Positions 1 to 9,756 of a stretch of 30,723 nucleotides of DNA are shown piece after piece. The position numbers were made by a program, and so were the translations under genes. The stretch lies in assembly GCA_900759005.1 (NCBI GenBank), contig CAAEUQ010000165.1, positions 1 to 30,723 of the forward strand, written 5' to 3'. Origin of the DNA: Clostridia bacterium (GTDB taxonomy: Bacteria; Bacillota; Clostridia; Christensenellales; Aristaeellaceae). The notes beneath the pieces were generated by a model. The model was not told the origin of the DNA and did no database searches. It saw only the letters and a program-made list of their open reading frames with translations. How positions within the stretch are numbered: position 1 is the stretch's first letter; each line of letters opens with the position of its first letter.

Positions 1-1
1 C

Positions 2-2272
<2,271 letters not shown>

Positions 2273-2285
2273 TTTCTAACGCCAG

Positions 2286-2319
2286 AGCGTCCCGGTTTTT
2301 ATGCCGGGATGCTTTTTTT
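2286..2319 (+). terminator. Rho-independent terminator of valS
   Basis: A 10-bp stem (AGCGTCCCGG with CCGGGATGCT, one G:T pair) with a short T-rich loop is followed by seven T residues. It starts 13 bases after the valS stop and separates valS from the zinc operon. Confidence 0.9.
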
Positions 2320-2333
2320 AACGCATATTGCGG

Positions 2334-2362
2334 TTGACAGACGAACAAAATCGTTTTATAAT
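2334..2362 (+). promoter_or_regulatory. Sigma-A promoter of the znu operon
   Basis: A perfect TTGACA (2334-2339) and a perfect TATAAT (2357-2362) are separated by 17 bases. Transcription would start near 2369, about 35 bases before znuA. A consensus promoter this strong fits a gene set kept off by a repressor. Confidence 0.9.
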
Positions 2363-2375
2363 ATGAATCTGAAAA

Positions 2376-2390
2376 TGAAATTGAATTTCA
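2376..2390. promoter_or_regulatory. Fur-family operator (probable Zur box) of the znu operon
   Basis: TGAAATTGAATTTCA is a perfect 7-1-7 inverted repeat, the geometry typical of Fur-family operators. It lies directly after the predicted transcription start (about +8 to +22), where a bound dimer would block the consensus promoter. The second gene of the operon encodes a Fur-family protein, so zinc-dependent autoregulation is the simplest reading. The site itself is seen; the identity of the regulator is inferred. Confidence 0.72.
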
Positions 2391-2404
2391 AAATGGAGAA
2401 TGTA

Positions 2405-3298
2405 ATGAAACGATTTTTGATGTTGCTGCTGGCGCTTTTAATGGTTACGGGCGCAGGAATTGCGGAGGAAACGCCGACAATTGTCGTAACGAGCTTTCCG
2501 TGCTACGATTTCATGCGCGCAGTGATCGGGGATGATGCGAACATTCGAATGCTGATTCGTCCGGGAACGGAGGTGCATTCCTATGAGCCGACGCCAAAGG
2601 ACATTCTCGAAATTGCGGATGCGGATCTGTTCGTATACATCGGCGGCGAGAGCGACGTTTGGGTGGATAACCTGATGAAAACGTTTGATGAAAACGGCCC
2701 GAAAACGCTCAAGCTGATGGACAGCGTAAGCCTTCTCGAAGAAGAGGATGATCATGGGCACGACGAGCTGGAATACGACGAGCACATTTGGACGTCGCCG
2801 AAAAACGCTCTGAAAATGCTGGACGCGGCGCTGAATGCAGTTTGCGCAATCGATCCGGCGCGCGCGGAAGCATATCGCGGCAATGCAGCGGAATATGAAT
2901 CCGAAATTGAAGATATTGATGCGCGGCTGACGGAAATCGTAAATAATGGCGCGCGAAACGAGCTGATCTTTGCCGATCGCTTCCCGTTTCTGTATCTCGC
3001 ACACGATTACGGCATTTCCTACAAAGCGGCGTTCAATTCCTGTACGGCAGAATCTGAACCGAGCGCGCAGAAAATGGTCGAGTTGATTCAGGCGATTGAG
3101 AAGGATCATATTCCGGCAGTTTACACGATTGAAATGAGCAATGGCGCAATCGCGCGCACGCTCGCGGACGAAACAGGCGTTGAAATTCTGAATATGCATT
3201 CGATGCAGACGGTGACGCAGCAGGAATTCGACGCGGGCGAAACGTATCTTACGCTGATGCGCAAAAATCTGGATGCAATCGAAAGAGGGCTGAACTGA
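2405..3298 (+). CDS. znuA: Zinc ABC transporter substrate-binding protein (ZnuA/AdcA family)
   Basis: Extracytoplasmic metal-binding component of a zinc (less likely manganese) ABC importer. The ATG at 2405 has GGAG six bases upstream and starts a hydrophobic signal sequence (residues 1-20). No Cys follows it, so no lipobox is seen. Family metal ligands His58 (in EVHSYEPTPKD) and His127 (in DEHIWTSP) are present, with a short acidic/His loop (residues 112-121) between them. The third family ligand, His in F-H-D-A, is Ala190 here (FADRFPF), with His200 ten residues later; the following FNSCTAESEPSA segment is typical of a clostridial subgroup as I remember it. At 297 residues the length is normal. 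The stop overlaps the next start (ATGA). Confidence 0.88.
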   Translation: MKRFLMLLLALLMVTGAGIAEETPTIVVTSFPCYDFMRAVIGDDANIRMLIRPGTEVHSYEPTPKDILEIADADLFVYIGGESDVWVDNLMKTFDENGPKTLKLMDSVSLLEEEDDHGHDELEYDEHIWTSPKNALKMLDAALNAVCAIDPARAEAYRGNAAEYESEIEDIDARLTEIVNNGARNELIFADRFPFLYLAHDYGISYKAAFNSCTAESEPSAQKMVELIQAIEKDHIPAVYTIEMSNGAIARTLADETGVEILNMHSMQTVTQQEFDAGETYLTLMRKNLDAIERGLN

Positions 3299-3753
3299 TG
3301 CGCGGAGAATACAGTACGAAGCAAAAGCGCGGCATTCTGAACTTTCTAAAGGAGCACGAGCTGGAGAATTTCTCGGTGGACGATCTGGTGTTCCATCTGG
3401 AGCAGGATGGCGATAAGGTTGGCAGGTCGACGGTGTATCGCTATCTTGAATCGCTTGCGGAACAGGGCAGCGTTCGCAAATACCAGAACGCGCAGGGCAT
3501 GACGCAGTATCAGCACGTCTCGGATGACGGACGCTGTGACCGGCATTTCCATATGCTCTGCAAGAATTGCGGTCGCCTATGGCACGTGGACTGCGAATGG
3601 ATGGAATCGCTGGAAAAGCATATCTCGGAAGCACATGGATTTACGCTGGATCCGCGTGAAACGATGCTGGTTGGAATCTGCGCGCGGTGCGCGGGAAAAG
3701 AGGAGAAGAAGCATGGCGCTGATCACGCTGAAGGATGTCACCATTGCCTTTGA
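3298..3753 (+). CDS. Fur-family transcriptional regulator (probable Zur)
   Basis: A metal-sensing repressor of 151 residues: an N-terminal winged helix (residues 1-85, with STVYRYLESLAEQG as recognition region) and a C-terminal dimerisation/metal domain with HFHMLC, CKNC and ICARC. The paired CxxC motifs are the structural zinc site of this family. Position inside a zinc uptake operon behind a Fur-type palindrome suggests Zur. PerR or Fur cannot be excluded by sequence. It starts at the ATG overlapping the znuA stop by one base. The last 14 codons overlap the start of znuC by 41 bases in another frame and encode a His/Cys-rich tail ending CHHCL. Confidence 0.88.
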   Translation: MRGEYSTKQKRGILNFLKEHELENFSVDDLVFHLEQDGDKVGRSTVYRYLESLAEQGSVRKYQNAQGMTQYQHVSDDGRCDRHFHMLCKNCGRLWHVDCEWMESLEKHISEAHGFTLDPRETMLVGICARCAGKEEKKHGADHAEGCHHCL

Positions 3754-4399
3754 GGGCGTGGCTGCGGTAAAGGACGCCTCGTTTTCGGTGGAAAAGGGCG
3801 ATTATCTTGTGATTCTCGGCGAAAACGGTTCGGGCAAGAGTACACTCGTGCGCACGATTCTCGGACTCGTTCGTCCAGTAAAGGGGCAGGTCGTTTACGG
3901 CGACGGGCTGAAACGCGCGCAGGTCGGATATCTTCCGCAAAAGAGCGCCGCACAGCGCGATTTTCCGGCGTCCGTCGAGGAAGTCGTGCGGTCGGGGCTG
4001 GTAAATCGAATGGGCAAAAGGCTCTGGCTTGGCGTGCAGCAGAAAAAGCGTGCGGAGGAAAAGATGCGTTTGCTGGATATTGAATCGCTGAAGAATAAGC
4101 CGTATCGCACGCTTTCCGGCGGTCAGCAACAGCGCGTGCTGCTCGCTCGGGCGCTTTGTGCAACGGATTCCATTCTTTTGCTCGACGAGCCGATCACCGG
4201 ATTGGATCCGGACGCAGCTGAGGAGATGTATGGTGTGATTCGCGCGCTGAATCGCGATTGCGGAACAGCGATTGTCATGGTCTCCCACGATGTAAACGCT
4301 GCGCTGCGGGATGCAAGCAAGGTGCTGGTGATCGATCATGGCGTGGATTTCTTCGGAACGGTCGAGCAATGGAAGGCGGAAAGGCGGGCGAATGCATAA
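3713..4399 (+). CDS. znuC: Zinc ABC transporter ATP-binding protein
   Basis: Cytoplasmic ATPase that powers zinc import through ZnuB. The 228 residues carry the Walker A motif GENGSGKST, the signature LSGGQQQR, Walker B LLLDEP and the switch His in VSHD. The ATG at 3713 follows AGGAGAAGAAGC and gives the usual N-terminus MALITLKDV. An earlier in-frame ATG inside the regulator gene would add about 60 residues unlike this family and is rejected. The first 41 bases overlap the regulator gene; the stop overlaps the znuB start by one base. Confidence 0.95.
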   Translation: MALITLKDVTIAFEGVAAVKDASFSVEKGDYLVILGENGSGKSTLVRTILGLVRPVKGQVVYGDGLKRAQVGYLPQKSAAQRDFPASVEEVVRSGLVNRMGKRLWLGVQQKKRAEEKMRLLDIESLKNKPYRTLSGGQQQRVLLARALCATDSILLLDEPITGLDPDAAEEMYGVIRALNRDCGTAIVMVSHDVNAALRDASKVLVIDHGVDFFGTVEQWKAERRANA

Positions 4400-5412
4400 T
4401 GGCAAGCGCGTTTGCAAAGTGTTTTTCAGACAATCGTCGCGGGCGCGTGATTGTCTGTTGTCTGGTTCTCGCGATCATTGCGGCAATCCTGATTGCGAAT
4501 ATTGGGAAAATTGGCGCCGGCATCGGCGAAATGGGCGCATACCTCGGGTACAAATTCATCCAGAGATCGCTGATTGTCGGGCTTCCGGTGGCACTGTGTG
4601 CGGCGCTGCTGGGCGTGATTCTGGTGCTGAAACGCTATTCGATGATCGGCGACGGGCTTTCGCATGTAGGCTTTGGCGCGCTGACCATCGCAGTTTCGCT
4701 GGGCACGATCACAGCGGAAGCGCTTCCATCTTTCCTTTCGGAGGGCGCGCGGCAATCAATCGCAAATCTTTGCGCACATATTTCGGATTCGCCGCTGGTA
4801 TTTACGCTGATCGTGGTTGTCATATGCGCGATTCTGTTGCTTCGTGTCTCAAGCGGCGGCACGCGCGGCGATTCGGCGATTGCGCTGATTTCCACGAGTG
4901 CGCTCGCAATCGGCGTTATCGTCGCCAATCGGACGGCGGGCATGAATATCGACGTGACCAACTATATGTTCGGCAGCATTCTCGCAATCGGCAAGGCGGA
5001 TATGATTCTTTCACTCGCACTGTCGGTGGCGGTGCTTCTGCTGTTCATCATGTTCTATCCGCGAATATTTGCCGTGACGTTCGATGAAAACTTCGCGCGC
5101 GCGACAGGCGCGAACGCAGGGCTTTACAATATGCTGGTCGCTGTGCTGACTGCGGTTACGATCGTGGTCGGTATGCGGCTGATGGGTACGATGCTGATCT
5201 CCAGCCTGATCATATTTCCGGCGCTCACGTCGATGCGTGTGTTTTCGAGGTTCCGCGCGGTCGTGATTTTGTCGGCAATCGTTTCAGTCGTCTGTTTCTT
5301 TGTGGGATTGATGCTTTCGTGCGTGCTGTCGCTGCCTGCGGGCGCGGGAATCGTCATCGTTAATCTCGGCGTATATGCAGTCTTTTCGCTGATTGGCGAA
5401 ATTCGGAAATAA
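4399..5412 (+). CDS. znuB: Zinc ABC transporter permease (ZnuB family)
   Basis: Integral membrane permease of the zinc importer, family ABC-3. Hydrophobic segments run through the whole length, with the family stretch KRYSMIGDGLSHVGFGA after the second segment and GANAGLYNMLV/GMRLMGTMLISSLIIFPA near the C-terminal third. At 337 residues it is longer than common family members because of an N-terminal extension and an insert around residues 110-140. The start ATG shares its A with the TAA stop of znuC, so translation is probably coupled. The stop codon lies in the base of the terminator hairpin. Confidence 0.93.
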   Translation: MASAFAKCFSDNRRGRVIVCCLVLAIIAAILIANIGKIGAGIGEMGAYLGYKFIQRSLIVGLPVALCAALLGVILVLKRYSMIGDGLSHVGFGALTIAVSLGTITAEALPSFLSEGARQSIANLCAHISDSPLVFTLIVVVICAILLLRVSSGGTRGDSAIALISTSALAIGVIVANRTAGMNIDVTNYMFGSILAIGKADMILSLALSVAVLLLFIMFYPRIFAVTFDENFARATGANAGLYNMLVAVLTAVTIVVGMRLMGTMLISSLIIFPALTSMRVFSRFRAVVILSAIVSVVCFFVGLMLSCVLSLPAGAGIVIVNLGVYAVFSLIGEIRK

Positions 5413-5450
5413 CAAAATGGAGCGCCTGCGATAGACGCTCCATTTTGTTA
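5410..5450. terminator. Bidirectional terminator between znuB and the flavodiiron gene
   Basis: A perfect 15-bp inverted repeat (5410-5424 with 5436-5450, 11-base loop) has AAAA on one arm and TTTT on the other, so it can act in both directions. Both convergent genes end inside it: the TAA of znuB is at 5410-5412 and the stop of the minus-strand gene is at 5448-5450. Confidence 0.9.
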
Positions 5451-7283
5451 TACTCTTTCGAAATCCTCTGCGCCATGCTTGCAGAGCGGGCAGATATAAT
5501 CCGCAGGCAGTTCGTCGCCTTCGTAGATATAACCGCAGATTTTGCAGACCCAGCCGTGCGGCGTGGTCAGATTGTTCGGCTTCGGCTTTACATGGTCGAA
5601 ATAGTACGCGTAGGTCATCGACGGCGCGCTTTCGAGCACCTTCGCCTCAGTCACGTCCGCGATGAATACCGTGTGCGTGCCATAGTCCAGGGTCTGAATC
5701 ACCTTGCCGGAAAGGAATGCGTTCGACATTTCCGTCAGGTACATCAGCCCGTTTTCGCTGCGCGCGATCGATTCAAGTCCCTCGAACTTGTTCGCTTCGC
5801 GACCGGACTGGAACCCGAATCGGGTGAACAGTGCGAAATCAGCGTTTGTGTCGAGAACGCTTACGTTGAATGTGCCGCTCTTCAGAATCAAATCGTGCGT
5901 GTAATTCGCCTTGTTGACCGCGATCGAAATGCGCTTAGGCGAATCTGTGATCTGCGTCACCGTATTGATGATGCAGCCGTTGTCCTTTTCACCGCCCGCG
6001 GTCAGCACGAACAGACCGTAGGACAGTTTGAACATCGCGTTCGGCTCGATCTTCTTTTCGTCGTGAACGACAGGCGCTTCCGTCTTCATCGTCGCAAGCA
6101 ACGCATTCGCGAGCGCATCGAGCTGAGAAAGCTGATCTTCCTTGACCGACGAAAGAATCTTCACGGTATTGTCGAGGACGTTCACATTCTTCAGTGCGGC
6201 GAGCTTTTTGCGCATCAGACCGTCCGCCATCGGCGCCCAGGAACCGTTTTCGATCAGTGCGATCGTGCGGTTCTGAAGATTGTGCGCGACAATATCGTCC
6301 AGCGCGGTCTGCATCGTAGCGAAAATGCCGGCGTTGTAGGTCGTGGATGCGAACACGAGATGGCTGCAGCGGAACGCTTCCGCGACGATCACGGAAGGAT
6401 GCGTCATCGAGACATCGTAAACCGCGACGTTTTTTACGCCCGCATCGGCGAGTTTCGAGGCTAAAATATTCGCGGCGTTTTCCGTGTTTCCGTAAACGGA
6501 CGCATATGCGATCATCACGGATTCCTCTTCCGGCGTGTACGTGCTCCATTTGACATATTTATCGATGAACCAGCCAATGTCCTTGCGCCAGATGGGACCG
6601 TGCAGCGGGCAGATCATCTTGATTTCGATCGTCGCCGCCTTGCGGAGCAGTGCCTGAACCTGCGTGCCATATTTGCCGACAATGTTCGTGAAATATCGGC
6701 GCGCGTCGGCGAGGTATTCGGTTTCGAAATTGACTTCGTCGGCAAAGATGTTGCCGTTCATCGCGCCGAACGTGCCGAACGCATCCGCGGAGTAGAGCAC
6801 CTTGTCGGTTGTATCGTAGGTCACCATCGCTTCCGGCCAATGCACCATCGGCGCCATTACGAATGCGAGCGTATGCCTGCCGGTCGTGAGCGTGTCCATT
6901 TCCTGAACGAGCAACGCACGGCTGTCCACGTCGAACGAGAAGAACTGGTGAATCATCTTCAGTGTCTTCGCATTGCAGACGATCTTGACCTCGGGATGGC
7001 GCAGTACCAGTTCCTGCATCGTGCCGCAGTGGTCGGGCTCCATATGATTGACAACCAGATAATCGAGCGGCCTTCCATTCAGCGCGTACTCGAGGTTTTC
7101 AAAGAAAATATCGCTGACGCTGCGATCCACCGTGTCCAGCAGCACGGTCTTTTCATCCAGCAGCAGATACGCGTTGTACGAAACACCGCGCGGGATCGGG
7201 TAAATATTTTCAAACAGCGCAAGTCTCCGGTCGCTTCCGCCAATCCAGATCATATCCGACGTAATTTGCTTTACACAATACAC
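5448..7283 (-). CDS. Multidomain flavodiiron protein (MBL-flavodoxin-flavin reductase-rubredoxin)
   Basis: Soluble flavodiiron oxygen and/or nitric oxide reductase used by anaerobes for detoxification. It has 611 residues in four modules. Residues 1-255 are a metallo-beta-lactamase-like diiron domain with all ligands seen: His80, Glu82, Asp84, His85 (HMEPDH), His148, Asp167, His228. Residues about 258-400 are an FMN-binding flavodoxin domain (YASVYGNTENAA). Residues about 420-560 are a flavin reductase-like domain, and 575-611 a rubredoxin with CKICG and CPLC. The fused reductase and rubredoxin suggest an internal electron-transfer chain. The start is GTG, chosen because AGGAGGG lies eight bases upstream. 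The gene diverges from a Crp/Fnr-type regulator, the likely activator. Confidence 0.93.
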   Translation of the reverse strand: MYCVKQITSDMIWIGGSDRRLALFENIYPIPRGVSYNAYLLLDEKTVLLDTVDRSVSDIFFENLEYALNGRPLDYLVVNHMEPDHCGTMQELVLRHPEVKIVCNAKTLKMIHQFFSFDVDSRALLVQEMDTLTTGRHTLAFVMAPMVHWPEAMVTYDTTDKVLYSADAFGTFGAMNGNIFADEVNFETEYLADARRYFTNIVGKYGTQVQALLRKAATIEIKMICPLHGPIWRKDIGWFIDKYVKWSTYTPEEESVMIAYASVYGNTENAANILASKLADAGVKNVAVYDVSMTHPSVIVAEAFRCSHLVFASTTYNAGIFATMQTALDDIVAHNLQNRTIALIENGSWAPMADGLMRKKLAALKNVNVLDNTVKILSSVKEDQLSQLDALANALLATMKTEAPVVHDEKKIEPNAMFKLSYGLFVLTAGGEKDNGCIINTVTQITDSPKRISIAVNKANYTHDLILKSGTFNVSVLDTNADFALFTRFGFQSGREANKFEGLESIARSENGLMYLTEMSNAFLSGKVIQTLDYGTHTVFIADVTEAKVLESAPSMTYAYYFDHVKPKPNNLTTPHGWVCKICGYIYEGDELPADYICPLCKHGAEDFERV

Positions 7284-7333
7284 GTGATTCGCCCTCCTTA
7301 TTCCAAGCGCTGCCGCGCTTCCTTACATTTCCA

Positions 7334-7339
7334 AGTATA
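7334..7339 (-). promoter_or_regulatory. Putative -10 element of the flavodiiron gene
   Basis: On the minus strand TATACT lies about 50 bases before the GTG start. No good -35 hexamer sits 16-18 bases upstream, as expected for a promoter that needs an activator. The palindrome at 7362-7375 would be centred near -41.5 if the start is at 7327. Confidence 0.5.
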
Positions 7340-7361
7340 GCACATTTTGCCCTTCATAAAC

Positions 7362-7375
7362 GTTGCAAATGCAAC
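7362..7375. promoter_or_regulatory. Palindromic operator in the divergent flavodiiron/Crp-Fnr region
   Basis: GTTGCAAATGCAAC is a perfect 6-2-6 inverted repeat. It covers the -35 hexamer of the regulator gene and lies at the class II activator distance from the flavodiiron promoter. The simplest model is that the Crp/Fnr-type protein activates the flavodiiron gene and represses itself. No other copy was noticed in the window. Confidence 0.6.
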
Positions 7376-7391
7376 ACTTTTGCGGTATAAT
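7363..7391 (+). promoter_or_regulatory. Sigma-A promoter of the Crp/Fnr-type gene
   Basis: TTGCAA (7363-7368) and a perfect TATAAT (7386-7391) are separated by 17 bases. The start codon is 22 bases after the -10 element, so the leader is short. The -35 lies inside the palindrome 7362-7375. Confidence 0.8.
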
Positions 7392-7413
7392 TGATACAAA
7401 AGGGGGATTTGCG

Positions 7414-8049
7414 ATGGAACGGGCGAGTATTTACAGCGGCATTCCGCGCGGAGAATTTGAGCACATGATGGAATGCTTCAATGCGAATATCAAAAAAGTG
7501 AAAGCGGGGGAGAGCGTACTGAATTACGCGGCGGGGCTTGAACACGTGTGTGTGATCCTTTCCGGTGCGGTTGAAATTCACTGCATTGATGAGGATGGAA
7601 ATCTTCACATTCTCGAAACGCTCGAAGCAGGCGAGGTATTCGGCGAGATTTTTTCGCTGCCGACGGAGCGATTCGCCTATATCGCCATCGCAAAAGATCC
7701 TTCGGAGATTCTGTTTATCGATTATGCGCGCGTGGTCTGCCCGTGCGTCAACGTCTGCGATCACCACAAAAAGCTGATCCATAATCTTTTTTTACTTTCC
7801 GCGGAGAAAGCGCGCGAATTGTCCAAGCGCATCAACGTGCTCAGTCAGCGGACGCTTCGGCAAAAGCTGATACTGTATCTTGAAACAATTGCCTCAAAGG
7901 AGCAAAGCCGCGCGTTTGAAATCCCGATGACGCTGTCGAGTCTTGCAGATTACCTTTCCGCCGACCGCACGGCGATGATGCGCGAGCTCCAGAAAATGCG
8001 CGCCGACGGGCTAATTGAATCCTCGGGCAGGCAATTCAGGCTTCTATAA
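7414..8049 (+). CDS. Crp/Fnr-family transcriptional regulator
   Basis: A regulator of 211 residues with an N-terminal cyclic-nucleotide-type beta-barrel (residues about 10-115, with ILSGAVEIH and LEAGEVFGE) and a C-terminal winged helix (about 140-211; recognition region SLADYLSADRTAMMRELQKM). Between them VVCPCVNVC places three Cys in seven residues ahead of the dimer helix; clostridial members often have this Cys-rich segment, which might bind a cofactor, but I cannot assign one. The ATG at 7414 is chosen because GGGGGA lies six bases upstream; an earlier in-frame ATG at 7363 lies within the promoter. The divergent flavodiiron gene suggests a role in oxygen or NO stress. The effector is unknown. 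Confidence 0.88.
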   Translation: MERASIYSGIPRGEFEHMMECFNANIKKVKAGESVLNYAAGLEHVCVILSGAVEIHCIDEDGNLHILETLEAGEVFGEIFSLPTERFAYIAIAKDPSEILFIDYARVVCPCVNVCDHHKKLIHNLFLLSAEKARELSKRINVLSQRTLRQKLILYLETIASKEQSRAFEIPMTLSSLADYLSADRTAMMRELQKMRADGLIESSGRQFRLL

Positions 8050-8080
8050 AAAACGGCGCTCCGGAAAATACTCGGAGCGC
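8047..8080 (-). terminator. Terminator of cysS
   Basis: GCGCTCCG and CGGAGCGC form an 8-bp stem with a 9-base loop (8056-8080). On the minus strand it is followed by six T, so it ends cysS transcription; the stop codon of the convergent regulator gene is in the T-tract region. Confidence 0.82.
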
Positions 8081-8088
8081 TGCTTCAG

Positions 8089-9516
8089 TTATGTGCGGGT
8101 CGCCTTTTTGACCAGCGGGCCCTTCGGCGTATCTTCAACGGTGTAGCCCTTTTCGAGGATTTCCGCACGAATGCGATCGGCCTCGGCGAAGTTCTTCGCC
8201 TTTTTCGCATCGGTGCGCGCCTGAACGAGCTGCTTGATTTCGTCGGGCGTGGTGTCCGCTTCGCGCATCAGAAGACCGAGAATCTCGTGCGCCATGATGT
8301 TCAGCGCGTCCACTCCCGCCTCAATCACTTGCTTGCAGGGCGCGTTTGCATCGGCGAGCGCAGTGTTCATATCGCGCACGTATTCAAACAGCACACCCAG
8401 TGCCTCAGAGGTATTCAGATCATCGCACATCGCGTCGTCAAAGCGGTTTTCAAATTCCTTTGCGCGTTCGATGAATGCGCGCTCTGCATCGTTCAGCTCG
8501 CGCTCCGGCGCGTGTTCCAGCGCGAACGCCGCATTATCGCGCGCAGTGTACAGCCGATCGAGCGCCGTCTGCGCCTGAACCAGAAGGTCGCGGCTGAAGT
8601 TGATCGGACTGCGATACTGTGCCGACAGCATGAACATTCGAACGACCTCGGGGTTGAATTCTTTTGCAATATCGCGCACAGTGAAGAAATTGCCCGCCGA
8701 TTTGGACATCTTCTTATTGTCGACGTTGATATGCCCATTGTGCATCCAGTAACGCGCAAACGGCTTGCCCGTCGCGCCCTCGGACTGCGCAATTTCGTTT
8801 TCGTGGTGCGGGAAGATCAGATCGACGCCGCCGCAGTGAATATCAAATGTTTCGCCCAGATATTTCATCGACATCGCCGAGCATTCGATGTGCCAGCCGG
8901 GTCTGCCCATTCCCCACGGACTTTTCCACGCCGGTTCACCGGGCTTCTGCCCTTTCCAGAGCGCGAAATCCATCGGATGGCGTTTGATATCGCCGACCTC
9001 GATGCGCGCGCCGGATTCGAGGTCATCCAGATTCTGTCCGATCAGCTTTCCGTAATTGGAACGCCAAGCCTGCGTGTCGAAATACACGTCGCCATTGTCG
9101 GTCGCATATGCCAGACCGTTCTTCTCCAGCTTCTTGATCAGCGCAATGATTTCGCCGATATGCTTCGTCGCGCGGGGATGAACGTCCGCGCGCTGAACGC
9201 CCAGCGCGTCTGCGTCCTTGAAATATTCCTCGATATAGCGATTCGCGATCGCTTCAACGGTCGTGCCTTCTTCGTTCGCGCGGCGAATCATCTTGTCGTC
9301 GATGTCGGTGAAATTCTGAACGAACGTCACCTGATAACCCAGATGCTTCAAAAAACGGCGCAGCGTATCGAAAATAATGAACGGGCGCGCGTTGCCGATA
9401 TGAAAATAGTTGTAAACCGTCGGACCGCACGCATAAATGCCAACCTTGCCCTCGTGGAGAGGAACGAAGGGTTCCTTCTTGCGGGTAAGCGTGTTGTAAA
9501 TCATCATCTGCTTCAT
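8089..9516 (-). CDS. cysS: Cysteine--tRNA ligase
   Basis: Charges tRNA-Cys. The 475 residues have a normal length and order: zinc ligand Cys30 in YACGPTVY, the HIGN motif (residues 39-42), further zinc ligands in IECSAM and the FPHHENE motif, the KMSKS motif near residue 270, and the C-terminal helical anticodon domain. The ATG at 9516 is chosen because AAAGGAG lies eight bases upstream; the open frame upstream of it falls in the T-box terminator. Control is by the T-box leader directly upstream. A terminator follows the gene. Confidence 0.97.
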   Translation of the reverse strand: MKQMMIYNTLTRKKEPFVPLHEGKVGIYACGPTVYNYFHIGNARPFIIFDTLRRFLKHLGYQVTFVQNFTDIDDKMIRRANEEGTTVEAIANRYIEEYFKDADALGVQRADVHPRATKHIGEIIALIKKLEKNGLAYATDNGDVYFDTQAWRSNYGKLIGQNLDDLESGARIEVGDIKRHPMDFALWKGQKPGEPAWKSPWGMGRPGWHIECSAMSMKYLGETFDIHCGGVDLIFPHHENEIAQSEGATGKPFARYWMHNGHINVDNKKMSKSAGNFFTVRDIAKEFNPEVVRMFMLSAQYRSPINFSRDLLVQAQTALDRLYTARDNAAFALEHAPERELNDAERAFIERAKEFENRFDDAMCDDLNTSEALGVLFEYVRDMNTALADANAPCKQVIEAGVDALNIMAHEILGLLMREADTTPDEIKQLVQARTDAKKAKNFAEADRIRAEILEKGYTVEDTPKGPLVKKATRT

Positions 9517-9539
9517 GAGAATTGCTCCTTTCAGACAAT

Positions 9540-9750
9540 AAAAGCCGCGCCTCGACAGAGGCGTGGCTCGCGGTTCCACTCTGCTTTATTGCTTTTCATG
9601 CGATAACGGCGCAACCGTCCGCGCCTACTTCGTTCAGCGCGGCAACTCCCGGGCGCACGCTTCGGCGTTTCTTCGCTCCGGCGCTTTCAGCCGCGGCGCC
9701 GGTCTCTTTTGAGCGATTCAAACGCTTACTCTTCCCGTTCATCGTCTTTC
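9540..9750 (-). ncRNA. T-box riboswitch leader of cysS (tRNA-Cys sensing)
   Basis: Read on the minus strand, this leader has the T-box hallmarks. The T-box element AGAGTGGAACCGCG is at 9568-9581. It is followed by a terminator stem (9543-9568, AGCC-A-CGCCTC with GAGGCG-C-GGCT) and a T tract. Stem I has an AGAGTA motif, an AGAGA bulge and a GGCTGAAAG distal loop, held by CCGGCGC/GCGCCGG, GCGTTT/AAACGC and CGGG/CCCG helices. By this folding the specifier loop offers UGC (9657-9655), a Cys codon. The bulge UGGA (9578-9575) would pair with UCCA, the acceptor end of a tRNA with U73, as bacterial tRNA-Cys has. Uncharged tRNA-Cys would stabilise the antiterminator and switch on cysS. The T-box identity is firm; the specifier position is hand-folded. 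Confidence 0.92.
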
Positions 9751-9756
9751 AGAAAA

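Noticed and set aside
5445..7340. Plus-strand open frames opposite the flavodiiron gene
   Set aside because: The minus-strand protein has every diiron ligand and rubredoxin Cys; the others are shadows.
8287..9606. Long plus-strand open frame opposite cysS
   Set aside because: cysS has all catalytic motifs; the opposite frame is His/Arg-rich noise and runs into the T-box.
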